Shown here piece by piece: positions 48,894-57,559 of a stretch of 64,000 nt of DNA. The notes under the pieces were generated by a model. That model made no database searches. It saw nothing but the letters and a program-made list of their open reading frames with translations, and was not told the DNA's origin. The position numbers and the translations under genes are program-made. The DNA is from Betaproteobacteria bacterium (lineage in GTDB: Bacteria; Pseudomonadota; Gammaproteobacteria; Burkholderiales; Burkholderiaceae_D). How positions within the stretch are numbered: position 1 is the first letter of the stretch; the number at the start of each line of letters is the position of its first letter. The stretch lies in the NCBI GenBank assembly GCA_025362735.1, contig JANYFL010000071.1, forward strand, positions 62,001-126,000, written 5' to 3'.

Positions 48894-49768
48894 GTAGCGT
48901 CCCTGTAAACATCGGTGCGGCTGCAACTGTGGCCATCGTCCCACGCAACCGAAAAAAAAGCCTGCTGAAATTCTGGCCTGTGGTCATGACCCTGATTGCG
49001 CTGGCCTATATGGCTCTGGTACTGGTCGTGCCGCTCGTCGCAGTGTTCACCGAAGCACTGCGCAAAGGTCTGGGGTACTACTTCGCAGCGATTGTTGAGC
49101 CGGATGCGCTCTCCGCCATCAAACTCACCTTGATTGCTGCAGCCATTGCTGTGCCGCTCAACCTGGTTTTCGGCATCGCTGCAGCATGGGCGATTGCCAA
49201 GTTCGATTTTCGTGGCAAGTCGCTTCTGATTACCTTGATCGATCTTCCGTTCACGGTGTCGCCGGTCGTCGCTGGCCTGATCTACGTGCTGGTGTTTGGT
49301 TTGCAGGGTTGGTTTGGCCCCTGGCTTTCGGACCATGACATCAAAGTTATTTTTGCCATTCCCGGCATCGTGCTGGCTACCATCTTCGTGACCTTTCCCT
49401 TTATCGCTCGCGAATTAATTCCCCTGATGCAAGCGCAAGGTCGAGAGGAAGAAGAGGCCGCGGTGGTACTCGGCGCCAATGGTTGGCAGACCTTCTGGCG
49501 CATTACCTTGCCGAATGTGAAATGGGGCCTCCTCTATGGAGTCATTCTCTGTAATGCACGGGCGATGGGCGAGTTTGGCGCGGTCTCGGTGGTCTCAGGA
49601 CATATCCGTGGCTTTACCAATACCTTGCCCCTGCATGTAGAAATACTTTACAACGAATACAACTCGGCTGCGGCGTTTGCCTGCGCATCGCTACTGGCTT
49701 TTCTGGGTTTGATCACGTTGGTGATCAAGACCATAGTCGAACATCGTTTTTTGCGTGAGTCACGTTGA
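48890..49768 (+). CDS. cysW: sulfate ABC transporter permease CysW
   Basis: Second permease subunit, 292 residues, six helices. It has [20 protein letters not shown], the EAA loop [20 protein letters not shown] and [20 protein letters not shown] followed by [13 protein letters not shown], all typical of CysW. The ATG at 48890 overlaps the cysT stop (ATGA). Its final codons lie in the first unit of a 14-base tandem repeat. Confidence 0.96.
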   Translation: MSSVPVNIGAAATVAIVPRNRKKSLLKFWPVVMTLIALAYMALVLVVPLVAVFTEALRKGLGYYFAAIVEPDALSAIKLTLIAAAIAVPLNLVFGIAAAWAIAKFDFRGKSLLITLIDLPFTVSPVVAGLIYVLVFGLQGWFGPWLSDHDIKVIFAIPGIVLATIFVTFPFIARELIPLMQAQGREEEEAAVVLGANGWQTFWRITLPNVKWGLLYGVILCNARAMGEFGAVSVVSGHIRGFTNTLPLHVEILYNEYNSAAAFACASLLAFLGLITLVIKTIVEHRFLRESR

Positions 49769-49812
49769 ATGAGTCACGTTAACTGCGTCACATTATCTGA
49801 ATCACGCTGATC
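49757..49812 (+). repeat. degenerate 14-base tandem repeat, four units, across the cysW stop
   Basis: Units GAGTCACGTTGAAT, GAGTCACGTTAACT, GCGTCACATTATCT and GAATCACGCTGATC lie head to tail. The first unit contains the cysW stop codon; the rest fill most of the gap to cysA. Similarity falls off from the first to the last unit, as in a decaying duplication. Confidence 0.75.
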
Positions 49813-49839
49813 GCTGAAAGAAATAACGGCTGAACCAAT

Positions 49840-50910
49840 ATGAGCATACAAATTCAAAATGTCACCAAGCGCTTCGGCAATTTTTACGCGCTCGACAATA
49901 TCAACCTGACCATTAATCCAGGTGAACTGGTCGCTTTGCTCGGCCCATCGGGTTCTGGCAAGACGACCTTGCTACGTGTGATCGCCGGTCTGGAAGCACC
50001 AGATAGTGGGCGGGTCTTTTTCGATTCCGAAGATGCCACTGACAAGCATGTGCAGGAACGTGAAGTGGGTTTTGTATTTCAGCATTACGCGTTGTTCCGG
50101 CACATGAGTGTGTTTGAAAATGTTGCCTTTGGTTTGCGTGTCAAGCCCAAGAAAGAGCGCCTGTCTGAAGCCGAGATTCAGAAAAAAGTACATGGTCTGT
50201 TGAACCTGGTTCAGCTGGACTGGCTGGGTGATCGTTACCCGCATCAGCTCTCCGGCGGACAGCGCCAGCGCATTGGGTTGGCGCGCGCACTGGCCATCGA
50301 ACCGAAAGTGCTGTTGCTGGATGAACCGTTTGGTGCGCTTGATGCCAAAGTGCGCAAGGATTTACGCCGCTGGTTGCGCCGTCTGCACGATGAAATCCAA
50401 TTGACCAGCGTGTTCGTCACTCACGATCAGGAAGAAGCATTGGAAGTGGCGGATCGGGTCGTCGTGTTCAACCAAGGCAAGATCGAGCAGATCGGTGTGC
50501 CCGATGAAGTCTACGATCATCCGGCGACGCCATTTGTCTACGGCTTCCTCGGTCATGCCAACCGTTTTGAAAGCCGCATTGAAGGCGAGACCTCCTGGAT
50601 TGGCCATGCAAAGATTGATACGCCCGAGCACGTCGGTCTAAGCGGTGTCAAAGCGACGGCCTATATCCGTCCGCATGACATGGAAATTGCTGCCACAGCC
50701 GCGCATGCGGCAGTCACCGCCAAGCTGGAACATATCGTCAAACTCGGACCCAACGTTCGACTGGAACTAGCTGATATCTCGAATGGTCAACTCGTACAGA
50801 TGGAAATGCCGCGTGAGTGTTTCGACGAGCTGAATATCGTCAACGGCGATGTCCTGAATTTGACGCCGCGTCGTGCCAAGGTATTTGTCGAAGAGCCTGC
50901 GTCTAAATAA
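49840..50910 (+). CDS. cysA: sulfate/thiosulfate ABC transporter ATP-binding protein CysA
   Basis: ATPase of the sulfate importer, 356 residues. It has Walker [20 protein letters not shown] (about residue 37), [20 protein letters not shown], the signature [16 protein letters not shown] (about 136) and Walker [26 protein letters not shown]-like regulatory domain follows from about 235. It ends the sulfate import operon; a MITE-like element begins eight bases after its stop. Confidence 0.96.
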   Translation: MSIQIQNVTKRFGNFYALDNINLTINPGELVALLGPSGSGKTTLLRVIAGLEAPDSGRVFFDSEDATDKHVQEREVGFVFQHYALFRHMSVFENVAFGLRVKPKKERLSEAEIQKKVHGLLNLVQLDWLGDRYPHQLSGGQRQRIGLARALAIEPKVLLLDEPFGALDAKVRKDLRRWLRRLHDEIQLTSVFVTHDQEEALEVADRVVVFNQGKIEQIGVPDEVYDHPATPFVYGFLGHANRFESRIEGETSWIGHAKIDTPEHVGLSGVKATAYIRPHDMEIAATAAHAAVTAKLEHIVKLGPNVRLELADISNGQLVQMEMPRECFDELNIVNGDVLNLTPRRAKVFVEEPASK

Positions 50911-50917
50911 GGAACTA

Positions 50918-51100
50918 GTGTCCTGTCCCGTAAATAGGTGGCATGAAAAAATGCAAGAACGATGCAGCTTCAAGTTTTGCCGAAAATCGGGATCGGCAAG
51001 GCACGGCGCGCAGCCGGGTTGGACACTCGGCGAGCAACGTAACGCGGCAGAGCCTGATTTCTCGGTAAAACTTTTGCCATTTATTTGCGGGACAGGACAC
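50918..51100. mobile_element. MITE-like element with GTGTCCTGTCCCG terminal inverted repeats
   Basis: A 183-base non-coding insertion. GTGTCCTGTCCCG at 50918-50930 is perfectly inverted as CGGGACAGGACAC at 51088-51100, and the similarity continues inward (TAAATAGGTGGCA against its imperfect inverse TGCCATTTATTTG). TA dinucleotides flank both ends (50916-50917 and 51101-51102), the pattern of TA-targeting IS630/Tc1-type elements. It has no transposase and would be mobilised in trans. It abuts the rhodanese gene start. Confidence 0.75.
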
Positions 51101-51105
51101 TAATC

Positions 51106-51564
51106 ATGAACGAGCCATCTGAAGTCGATGAAATTCTTGAACGTGCGGCCACGCGCGCCAAAGAAAAAAATCTGTCGTATAAGGGCGCAGTTACCCCTGC
51201 CGAAGCGCATGCCCTGATGCAGGCAGGTCAGGCCAAGCTGGTCGATGTTCGGACGCGCTTTGAGAACGAGTATGTTGGCCGCGTGCCGAATACAGTACTG
51301 ATTGAGTGGAAGGCGTTAGGGGCGCCTAGTCCCAATCCGGACTTTCTTGCACAACTGGCGCAAGTGGCCAACAAGCAGGACAATATTCTTTTTCTTTGCC
51401 GTAGCGGTGGGCGATCTCACTCAGCAGCTGTGGCAGCGACCCAAGCGGGCTATTCGGGAGCCTTCAATATTCTCGAAGGCTTCGAAGGTGATCTGGATGC
51501 TGAGGGGCATCGTGGCAGCAAGGGTGGCTGGCGCAAAGCCGGGCTGCCCTGGGTTCAGGGTTGA
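51106..51564 (+). CDS. rhodanese-domain sulfurtransferase
   Basis: A 152-residue single-domain rhodanese. The structural Asp-Arg is in KLVDVRTRFENEYVGRVPN and the catalytic Cys in ILFLCRSGGRSHSAAVAATQ, the active-site loop. C-terminal GFEGDLDAEGHRG and GWRKAGLPW are conserved in this subfamily. The ATG at 51106 lies five bases after the MITE, and the only purine-rich ribosome-binding sequence is AGGA inside the element's terminal repeat (51094-51097). It may handle sulfane sulfur near the sulfate genes. Confidence 0.9.
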   Translation: MNEPSEVDEILERAATRAKEKNLSYKGAVTPAEAHALMQAGQAKLVDVRTRFENEYVGRVPNTVLIEWKALGAPSPNPDFLAQLAQVANKQDNILFLCRSGGRSHSAAVAATQAGYSGAFNILEGFEGDLDAEGHRGSKGGWRKAGLPWVQG

Positions 51565-51659
51565 TTTCCCCTCTCCTATATGAAGAGGCAGAGTAAGCGT
51601 GACATTAAAAGTAATGGCATTTTTTGACTTGTAGTTCATTAAAGAAAAGGAGCACGATC

Positions 51660-52301
51660 ATGGCACTAAGACTCGGCGACACCGCACCGGACTTCGTTCA
51701 GAAGTCCACCGCAGGCGATATTTCTTTTCATCAATGGCTCGGCGAGAGTTGGGGTCTGCTGTTTTCACATCCCAAGGATTTCACCCCAGTCTGCACCACA
51801 GAATTGGGCGCAACCGCAAAATTGAAAGATGAGTTTGCCAAGCGCAACGTCAAGGCATTGGCGGTCAGTGTTGACGATGTCGATTCGCATAACCGTTGGA
51901 CTGGCGACATCAATGAAACCCAGAACACCACGGTGAACTTCCCGATTCTGGCTGACCCGGATCGCAAGGTTTCGGATTTGTACGACATGATTCATCCGAA
52001 TGCGAACGACACCTTCACCGTGCGTTCGGTGTTCTTCATCGATCCGAAGAAAAAAGTGCGCGCAACGATCACCTATCCGGCCAGCACCGGGCGCAATTTC
52101 GAAGAGATTCTGCGTGTGATCGATTCCTTGCAACTGACCGACAACTACAGCGTTGCCACACCGGTGAACTGGAAGCAAGGTCAGGACGTGATCATTGTTC
52201 CTTCACTGCAGGATCCGGAAGTATTGAAACAGAAATTTCCGAAAGGCTATACTGTCGTCAAACCTTATTTGAGAACCACACCCCAGCCCGATCTGAAATG
52301 A
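51660..52301 (+). CDS. 1-Cys peroxiredoxin (Prx6 family)
   Basis: A 213-residue thiol peroxidase. The peroxidatic Cys lies in SHPKDFTPVCTTELGATAKL (about residue 45) with the conserved Pro, Thr and Thr. The C-terminal half has LYDMIHPNANDTFTVRSVFF and TYPASTGRNFEEILRVIDSL, typical of the Prx6 subfamily. No second conserved Cys is seen, matching the 1-Cys mechanism. AAAAGGAG provides a strong ribosome-binding site. Its stop overlaps dsbB by four bases, coupling peroxide defence with disulfide formation. Confidence 0.95.
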   Translation: MALRLGDTAPDFVQKSTAGDISFHQWLGESWGLLFSHPKDFTPVCTTELGATAKLKDEFAKRNVKALAVSVDDVDSHNRWTGDINETQNTTVNFPILADPDRKVSDLYDMIHPNANDTFTVRSVFFIDPKKKVRATITYPASTGRNFEEILRVIDSLQLTDNYSVATPVNWKQGQDVIIVPSLQDPEVLKQKFPKGYTVVKPYLRTTPQPDLK

Positions 52302-52813
52302 ATTTTCTCAATACTTTGACGACAAGAAAGCTCGCCCTGGCGGGCTTTCTCATTTGTGTCGGCTTGATTGGCTTTGCGCTTTATCTGGAGCATTACCAGA
52401 ATCTGGAGCCTTGCCCGCTCTGCATGCTGCAACGCCTGTGCTACTTCGCGCTCGGTGGCGTATTTCTGGTTGCGGCCATCCACGGTCCTGGCCCGATTGG
52501 CTCGCGGATTTATGGAGGACTGGCTTTCATCGTCGCGGCGACTGGGGCAGGTTGTTCAACTCGACATGTCTGGCTGCAGTGGAACCCGCCTGACTTCAAT
52601 GCGTGTACTCCCGATCTGTTTTTTCAGTTGCGCCAATATCCTTGGTTGCGCGTAATCGAACGTGCCTTGCGTGCGACGGGCGATTGCGCCAAAGTGGACT
52701 GGACCCTACTGGGTTTATCCATTGCCGAGTGGTCGCTGATCTGGTTTGTTTTGCTCGCTTTGCTTGCTGCTACGATTTTTATACGCGCAAAATCTGTGAA
52801 GAGAAGTCACTGA
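52298..52813 (+). CDS. dsbB: disulfide bond formation protein DsbB
   Basis: Inner-membrane quinone reductase that reoxidises DsbA. The 171-residue protein has four helices; the first periplasmic loop holds the Cys39/Cys42 pair in EPCPLCMLQR and the second loop holds Cys in FNACTPDLFF and TGDCAKVDW. LEHYQNLEPC and QR after the motif are family marks. Translationally coupled to the peroxiredoxin gene. It converges with the metallo-hydrolase gene, whose stop begins two bases after the dsbB stop. Confidence 0.95.
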   Translation: MNFLNTLTTRKLALAGFLICVGLIGFALYLEHYQNLEPCPLCMLQRLCYFALGGVFLVAAIHGPGPIGSRIYGGLAFIVAATGAGCSTRHVWLQWNPPDFNACTPDLFFQLRQYPWLRVIERALRATGDCAKVDWTLLGLSIAEWSLIWFVLLALLAATIFIRAKSVKRSH

Positions 52814-52814
52814 T

Positions 52815-53804
52815 TTAGCGGATACGTACCCGTGGCGGAGGCGGGCCGTCCTTCAATTGCTTCTGTAGTTTGTCTTCAAAATCCTGCTCATAGGCAGCGA
52901 TGACCCCACGATAGCCGAGCTGATCAATCCAGACATTTTTTTCACCGGCCTTGGCCCGTTCCAGTTTGCCAATCAGGTCAAAGTTATAGGTATGGGTTCC
53001 TGGTGTGGGGATATCGACTGGAAGCGATTTCAATACTTCCCAGTTGTGCTGGAGCCGTGCAGTTGGAAAATTGGGATCGCTGACGACATTGTTGGGCATC
53101 TCCCAACAGCACACATCAGCGACGTTATATGTAGTGCCATTTTCCTTTTCCTGCCAGAACCAGGTCGTCGATCCTTTGGTGTGGCCGGGTATGTGATAAG
53201 CGGTCAATACCTTGCCACCCAGTCTCACCTGGTCGCGGTCATGCAGAATCCGGTCGACCTTGACTGGCCTGATGCTCATATTCGGATCAAGCGCGTTAGA
53301 GCCTCTCTCCATCGCCTCGACATCGCCTTCCATCACGTACAGTTTTGCACCGCTCTTTTCCTTGAAATAGGCCGCGGCCCCGTTGTGGTCACTGTGGTTT
53401 TCTGTGGTGAGCATGATTTTGATGTCGGTGACATTGATGCCGATTTTTTTGAGACTGGCTTCAGTTTTGTCTGCGGTATCGGCCCAGCCTGCATCCAGCA
53501 TGATCACGCCTTCAGGCGTCTTGATGACGTAGACGCCGAAATTGTGAATGCCAACAAAGTAGAGATCACCGACGATCTTGAATGGTTCAATTTCAGTCTT
53601 TGCGATTTTGGAATCCGCAGAGGCAAGCCGCGTGGCTTCGATCTTGGCCTGCAACTTGCGGCCATATTCAAGATCGGTCGGCCTATATGGCAAGGGAGTT
53701 TGTGCCCCATAGGGCTGGCCAGTGGGACTCTGCGTCGCGCATCCTGCGATTGCCATACAAATTGATATCGTGCCAATGATGGCTATCCGAAGATTCAGTT
53801 TCAT
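52815..53804 (-). CDS. subclass-B3-like metallo-beta-lactamase-fold lipoprotein
   Basis: A 329-residue exported metallo-hydrolase. The lipobox is AIAGC, and the start at 53804 follows GGAG. The fold is seen in GVIMLDAGWADTADKTEASL, the metal site TTENHSDHNGAAAYF, HIPGHTKGSTTWFW, VCCWEMPNNVV and PGTHTYNFD. It aligns best with subclass B3 beta-lactamases. In the H-x-H-x-D-H motif the first His (position 116 in BBL numbering) is Glu, giving E-x-H-x-D-H; a B3 group with this substitution has been described. Whether it hydrolyses beta-lactams cannot be told. Confidence 0.8.
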   Translation of the reverse strand: MKLNLRIAIIGTISICMAIAGCATQSPTGQPYGAQTPLPYRPTDLEYGRKLQAKIEATRLASADSKIAKTEIEPFKIVGDLYFVGIHNFGVYVIKTPEGVIMLDAGWADTADKTEASLKKIGINVTDIKIMLTTENHSDHNGAAAYFKEKSGAKLYVMEGDVEAMERGSNALDPNMSIRPVKVDRILHDRDQVRLGGKVLTAYHIPGHTKGSTTWFWQEKENGTTYNVADVCCWEMPNNVVSDPNFPTARLQHNWEVLKSLPVDIPTPGTHTYNFDLIGKLERAKAGEKNVWIDQLGYRGVIAAYEQDFEDKLQKQLKDGPPPPRVRIR

Positions 53805-53864
53805 TCCCGTCTCCGTCATTGAAGAAAAAGTATGGGCGATGGCTAAGGCGTGTCATCCACCTTT

Positions 53865-53942
53865 TGTCATTCCCGCGAAAGCGGGAATCCAGCGACTTCA
53901 GGTGGATAAAGACACTGAATCCCCGCTTTCGCGAGGATGACA
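53865..53942. repeat. inverted repeat pair of the ATTCCC-N8-GGGAAT type
   Basis: TGTCATTCCCGCGAAAGCGG (from 53865) is imperfectly inverted at 53917-53942, and each arm is itself palindromic around GCGAAAGC. The left arm fits ATTCCC-N8-GGGAAT, the form of dRS3 repeats known in Neisseria. It lies upstream of the metallo-hydrolase gene. The rest of 53805-54091 shows no gene. Confidence 0.7.
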
Positions 53943-54091
53943 GTGTTTAAGTAAGTGCCAGTCGTCTGCAGTGGGGAAATTGCAGTTCGTCAGTAAGGCA
54001 CGGTCAGCTAAATTATAAAAGTTTATGGCCCTTGCCGGGCTTGCTGTAAGACGTGATCCGTTCTATCCAGTAGTGCGCTGATGAACATCAA

Positions 54092-57000
54092 TCACAATTG
54101 ATCATCGCCATGCAAGACCAACTGGAGCGCTCTCAAAAGAGCTTCCGAAGTGTAGGGCTTGGGGATGAAGTGTTGCATGCCTGCCCCCATTGCTTTGGCG
54201 ACGCCGCCATTCGAAGCCATGCCGCTTGAGCCAATAATACGGATATACGGATTGATGGATTTGAGGGCAATGATTAATGCCGGCCCATCCATAATCGGCA
54301 TGGTCATATCCGTGAGGACCACTGCAATTTCTTGCTTATGCTCAGCGTATGCCGCAACAGCCTCGGCACCATTGGTGGCCAACATCACGCGATAGCCAAA
54401 TCTTTCGAGTGAGCGTCGGGTGATATCGCGAATTGCGGCTTCATCATCGACGACCAATATGAGTTCTCCATTGCCATGCGGAAATCCCGTTTGCCGGGTA
54501 GCGACTTGATGGGCTCTCGTTTCGGTTGTATTGGCAGGCAGATAAATCTTGAACTTGGTACCACGACCAACTTCGCTATAAAGATGAATGAAACCGTCAT
54601 GGCTTTTAACAATAGCCAAGGTGGTAGAGAGACCGAGCCCGGTACCTTGACCGCTCGGTTTGGTCGTGAAGAATGGATCGAACACCTTATCCCGAATTTC
54701 AACCGGAATGCCTGTACCGGTATCGATGACTTTCACCATCACATAGGGACCAGAATGGGCGTCTATATTCATCGCCGTATACGTCTCATCCAGCACGATG
54801 TTTTCCATGTGCAGCGAAAGTGTACCGCCATTGGGCATGGCGTCGCGCGCGTTGACGCACAGATTCAGGAAGATCTGATGCAATTGAGTCGAGTCGCCAG
54901 TCACTGTCCAAAGTTCCGGGTCGGAATAGAACTGTAAATCAATGGATTTCGGAAAAGTATCCCGGATGACAATGAGCAGGTCTTGCATAACTTCGGTCAG
55001 ATCCACATTTACGCGTTGCCCTTTGACACCGCGAGCAAACGATAAGACTTGTTGTACAAGATTGGCACCACGCTGAGCGCTCACTTGTAAAGTTCTGAGC
55101 ATTGCGAGGCCATCTTGATCATTGACCATTTCCTTGAGCATTTCAACCGACATCAAAATGGGTGCCAGTACATTATTCAGATCATGAGCAATGCCACCTG
55201 CGAGCGAACCGACACTTTCCATGCGCTGTGCGCGCAAAAATTGCTGCTCCAGTTTTTTTCGCTCGGTAATGTCGCGAATCATTGCAATCAAATTGCCATC
55301 GGGCATCATCGTGGCAATCACGTCGGCTGGAAACTGTGAACCGTCTTTGCGCCGGAACAGCCACTCACGGTGATAATCTGAATGCGCTTTGATGGTTTCC
55401 AATGCGGGGTTGATATTCGGAGTCTCTGACGGAGCAACAATGTCTTCGCCCCGCAGCCCAATGAGCTCCTCACGTTTATAGCCAAGCATCTGGCAGATGC
55501 TTGCATTGGCATCCAGATAAACACTTTCCGTGGTGGCGATGAGAATGCCGTCCGGGGCATACTCGAACAGCGTGCGATATTGCCCCTCACTCGCGCGTAT
55601 CGCCACTTCTGCTTGCTTGAGTTTGGAGATGTCCGTGACGATTCCGGTAAGACGAATGAGCTTACCTTCCGTGTCCCGTACTTGAAAACCACGAACACGA
55701 ATCCACACAATCTCATCGTCAGGTCGCAGTATGCGATACTCAATATCAAGGCAGGGCGCATTTTTTGTGAGTTCAGCAAACGCATCCAGCACGCGCTGAC
55801 GGTCATCTGGATGAGTGAATTGGGCCCATTCATGAGGATTTACATATAAGGCCTGGACCGAACGGCCCCAAATCTTTTCAAAGGCCGGACTGACGTAAAG
55901 CAACTCGCGCATATCGGCCGAGCGAATCCAGAAGACATCGGTGATGTTGTCGACGAGTTGATGGAATTTTTCATTGCTTTCAAGTAATGCATTCTCGGTT
56001 TTTTTACGCTCGGTAATGTCTCGTGCAATTTTGGAGACACCAATGATATTGCCGTCAACGTCCTTAATAGGTGAGGCCGTAATGGAGACATTGATCAAGT
56101 TTCCATTTTTGGTTTGGCGCAGGGTTTCAAAATGGTCTACGTTTTCACCCCGCCTGATTGTGCCGAGGATGAAGTTCTCTTCATCCTGTCGGTCAGAGGG
56201 AATCAACCGCATGATGGACGTTCCGATCATCTCGCTTGCCGAGCAGCCAAAAATCGTTTCTGCACCTGTATTCCAGCTGGTGATGATGCTATTTAGATTT
56301 TTGCCAATGATGGCGTCTTTGGAAGACTCGACGATTGCGGCAAACTGTCTTGAAGCGATTTCTGCCTGTTTGCGAGCAGTGATGTCGCGTGTAATGCCGA
56401 GCAGTGCCGAGACTTGACCGTGTTCATCGAGCAGTGGCGCTGAGCGTGTTTCCAGCCAACGCGGCGTTCCCTTCAGACCAACGATCTTGAATTCAACAAG
56501 ACCAGATTCACCATTGAAGACGCGATCCGTCAAAGTGACAAACCGGGCACGATGTTCAGGCACCACCAGTGAATAAAGACATTGACCGGCAACCTGGGCA
56601 AATGAATCAGCCTCGATCATTGCCAATCCCGCTGGATTCATCATTTGCAACGTGCCGTCAGAACCGAGAACTTTTACGCACTCGGGTTCGGAGTCAATGA
56701 TGGTACGCAGGAAGCGTTCACTTTTCCCTAATTCATGGGACTTATGACGTAGTTCCAGTTGGGTCATCACTTGTCGCGCAAGGATGCGCAAGGCTTCCTG
56801 CTGGAATGGATTCAGCTGACGTGGTATGCGGTCAATAATGCAGAGAGTGCCAAGTGCATGATCTTCTTTCGTTACCAACGGCACGCCAGCGTAAAAGCGG
56901 ATATGCGGTTCCGAAACGACTAAAGGATTATCAGAAAAGCGTTCATCTTTTGTGGCATCGGACACGATGAATATATCTGGTTCATTGATGGCATGTGCGC

Positions 57001-57229
57001 AAAAAGAAATATCGCGAGGCGTTTCGGAAACTGATATGCCGATTTTCGATTTGAACCATTGACGATTCTCATCAATGAGTGAAATCAATGAAATAGGGAC
57101 TTGGCAGATATGTGCCGCCAATGTAGCGAGCTCATCCAGAGCCTGCTCTGTCTGCGTATCGAGCAAATTATATTGCCGCAGTATTTCCAGACGGTGTTGC
57201 TCGTTGATTGGTTGAGGGGGTATCTTCAT
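54092..57229 (-). CDS. hybrid sensor kinase: GAF-PAS(x4)-HisKA-HATPase-REC
   Basis: A 1045-residue soluble hybrid kinase. Domains in order: GAF (about 15-165; AHICQVPISLISLIDENRQW, GVPLVTKEDHALGTLCIID), PAS 1 (about 170-295), PAS 2 (about 295-420), PAS 3 (about 425-545), PAS 4 (about 550-665), HisKA with AGGIAHDLNNVLAPILMSVE (His near 690), HATPase with LNLCVNARDAMPNGG and GTGLGLSTTLAIVKS, and a receiver (about 915-1040; Asp in VVLTDMTMPIMDGP, Lys in FIPKPYT). No membrane helix is present. PAS 2 resembles the first PAS of the broken kinase at 30565, and PAS 4 its later PAS, while the C-terminal half matches 33836-36277. Signal unknown. Confidence 0.92.
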   Translation of the reverse strand: MKIPPQPINEQHRLEILRQYNLLDTQTEQALDELATLAAHICQVPISLISLIDENRQWFKSKIGISVSETPRDISFCAHAINEPDIFIVSDATKDERFSDNPLVVSEPHIRFYAGVPLVTKEDHALGTLCIIDRIPRQLNPFQQEALRILARQVMTQLELRHKSHELGKSERFLRTIIDSEPECVKVLGSDGTLQMMNPAGLAMIEADSFAQVAGQCLYSLVVPEHRARFVTLTDRVFNGESGLVEFKIVGLKGTPRWLETRSAPLLDEHGQVSALLGITRDITARKQAEIASRQFAAIVESSKDAIIGKNLNSIITSWNTGAETIFGCSASEMIGTSIMRLIPSDRQDEENFILGTIRRGENVDHFETLRQTKNGNLINVSITASPIKDVDGNIIGVSKIARDITERKKTENALLESNEKFHQLVDNITDVFWIRSADMRELLYVSPAFEKIWGRSVQALYVNPHEWAQFTHPDDRQRVLDAFAELTKNAPCLDIEYRILRPDDEIVWIRVRGFQVRDTEGKLIRLTGIVTDISKLKQAEVAIRASEGQYRTLFEYAPDGILIATTESVYLDANASICQMLGYKREELIGLRGEDIVAPSETPNINPALETIKAHSDYHREWLFRRKDGSQFPADVIATMMPDGNLIAMIRDITERKKLEQQFLRAQRMESVGSLAGGIAHDLNNVLAPILMSVEMLKEMVNDQDGLAMLRTLQVSAQRGANLVQQVLSFARGVKGQRVNVDLTEVMQDLLIVIRDTFPKSIDLQFYSDPELWTVTGDSTQLHQIFLNLCVNARDAMPNGGTLSLHMENIVLDETYTAMNIDAHSGPYVMVKVIDTGTGIPVEIRDKVFDPFFTTKPSGQGTGLGLSTTLAIVKSHDGFIHLYSEVGRGTKFKIYLPANTTETRAHQVATRQTGFPHGNGELILVVDDEAAIRDITRRSLERFGYRVMLATNGAEAVAAYAEHKQEIAVVLTDMTMPIMDGPALIIALKSINPYIRIIGSSGMASNGGVAKAMGAGMQHFIPKPYTSEALLRALQLVLHGDDQL

Positions 57230-57559
57230 ATCTAATCCTCAAGCGCATGCAAGCGGTGGCGATGCAGATCCCTCAGCAGATTTTCGTGGCAAATAGACAC
57301 TCGCTTCCGGCATGGCACTAAATCAATTCCGTACGCTGTAGAGTGTTGAAGGCTCACGGATAATTACCTTCGGAATCCATTTACTCCAGAATACTACCCT
57401 GCCAACAAGTTTTTGGGGTGTTACATAAGGAACACAAAACGAATATCTTTGCGGACTAGCGCGGCGTTGCAAATGCCAAATTGGTTTAAGTTTTTTCTGG
57501 CAATCGCTTATGAATTTGATTGTTTTACTTAGTCACATTTCTAATGTTGTCCAGGACAT
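57230..57559. other. intergenic stretch without recognised feature
   Basis: 330 bases between two minus-strand genes. It is AT-richer than the genes, has no open frame with coding character, and no convincing terminator or promoter pair was found. It probably holds the promoter of the hybrid kinase gene. Confidence 0.4.

Noticed and set aside
52815-53804. Glyoxalase II or AHL lactonase assignment for the metallo-hydrolase
   Set aside because: The lipoprotein signal, the overall length and the downstream PGTHTYNFD motif fit B3 enzymes better, although activity is unproven.
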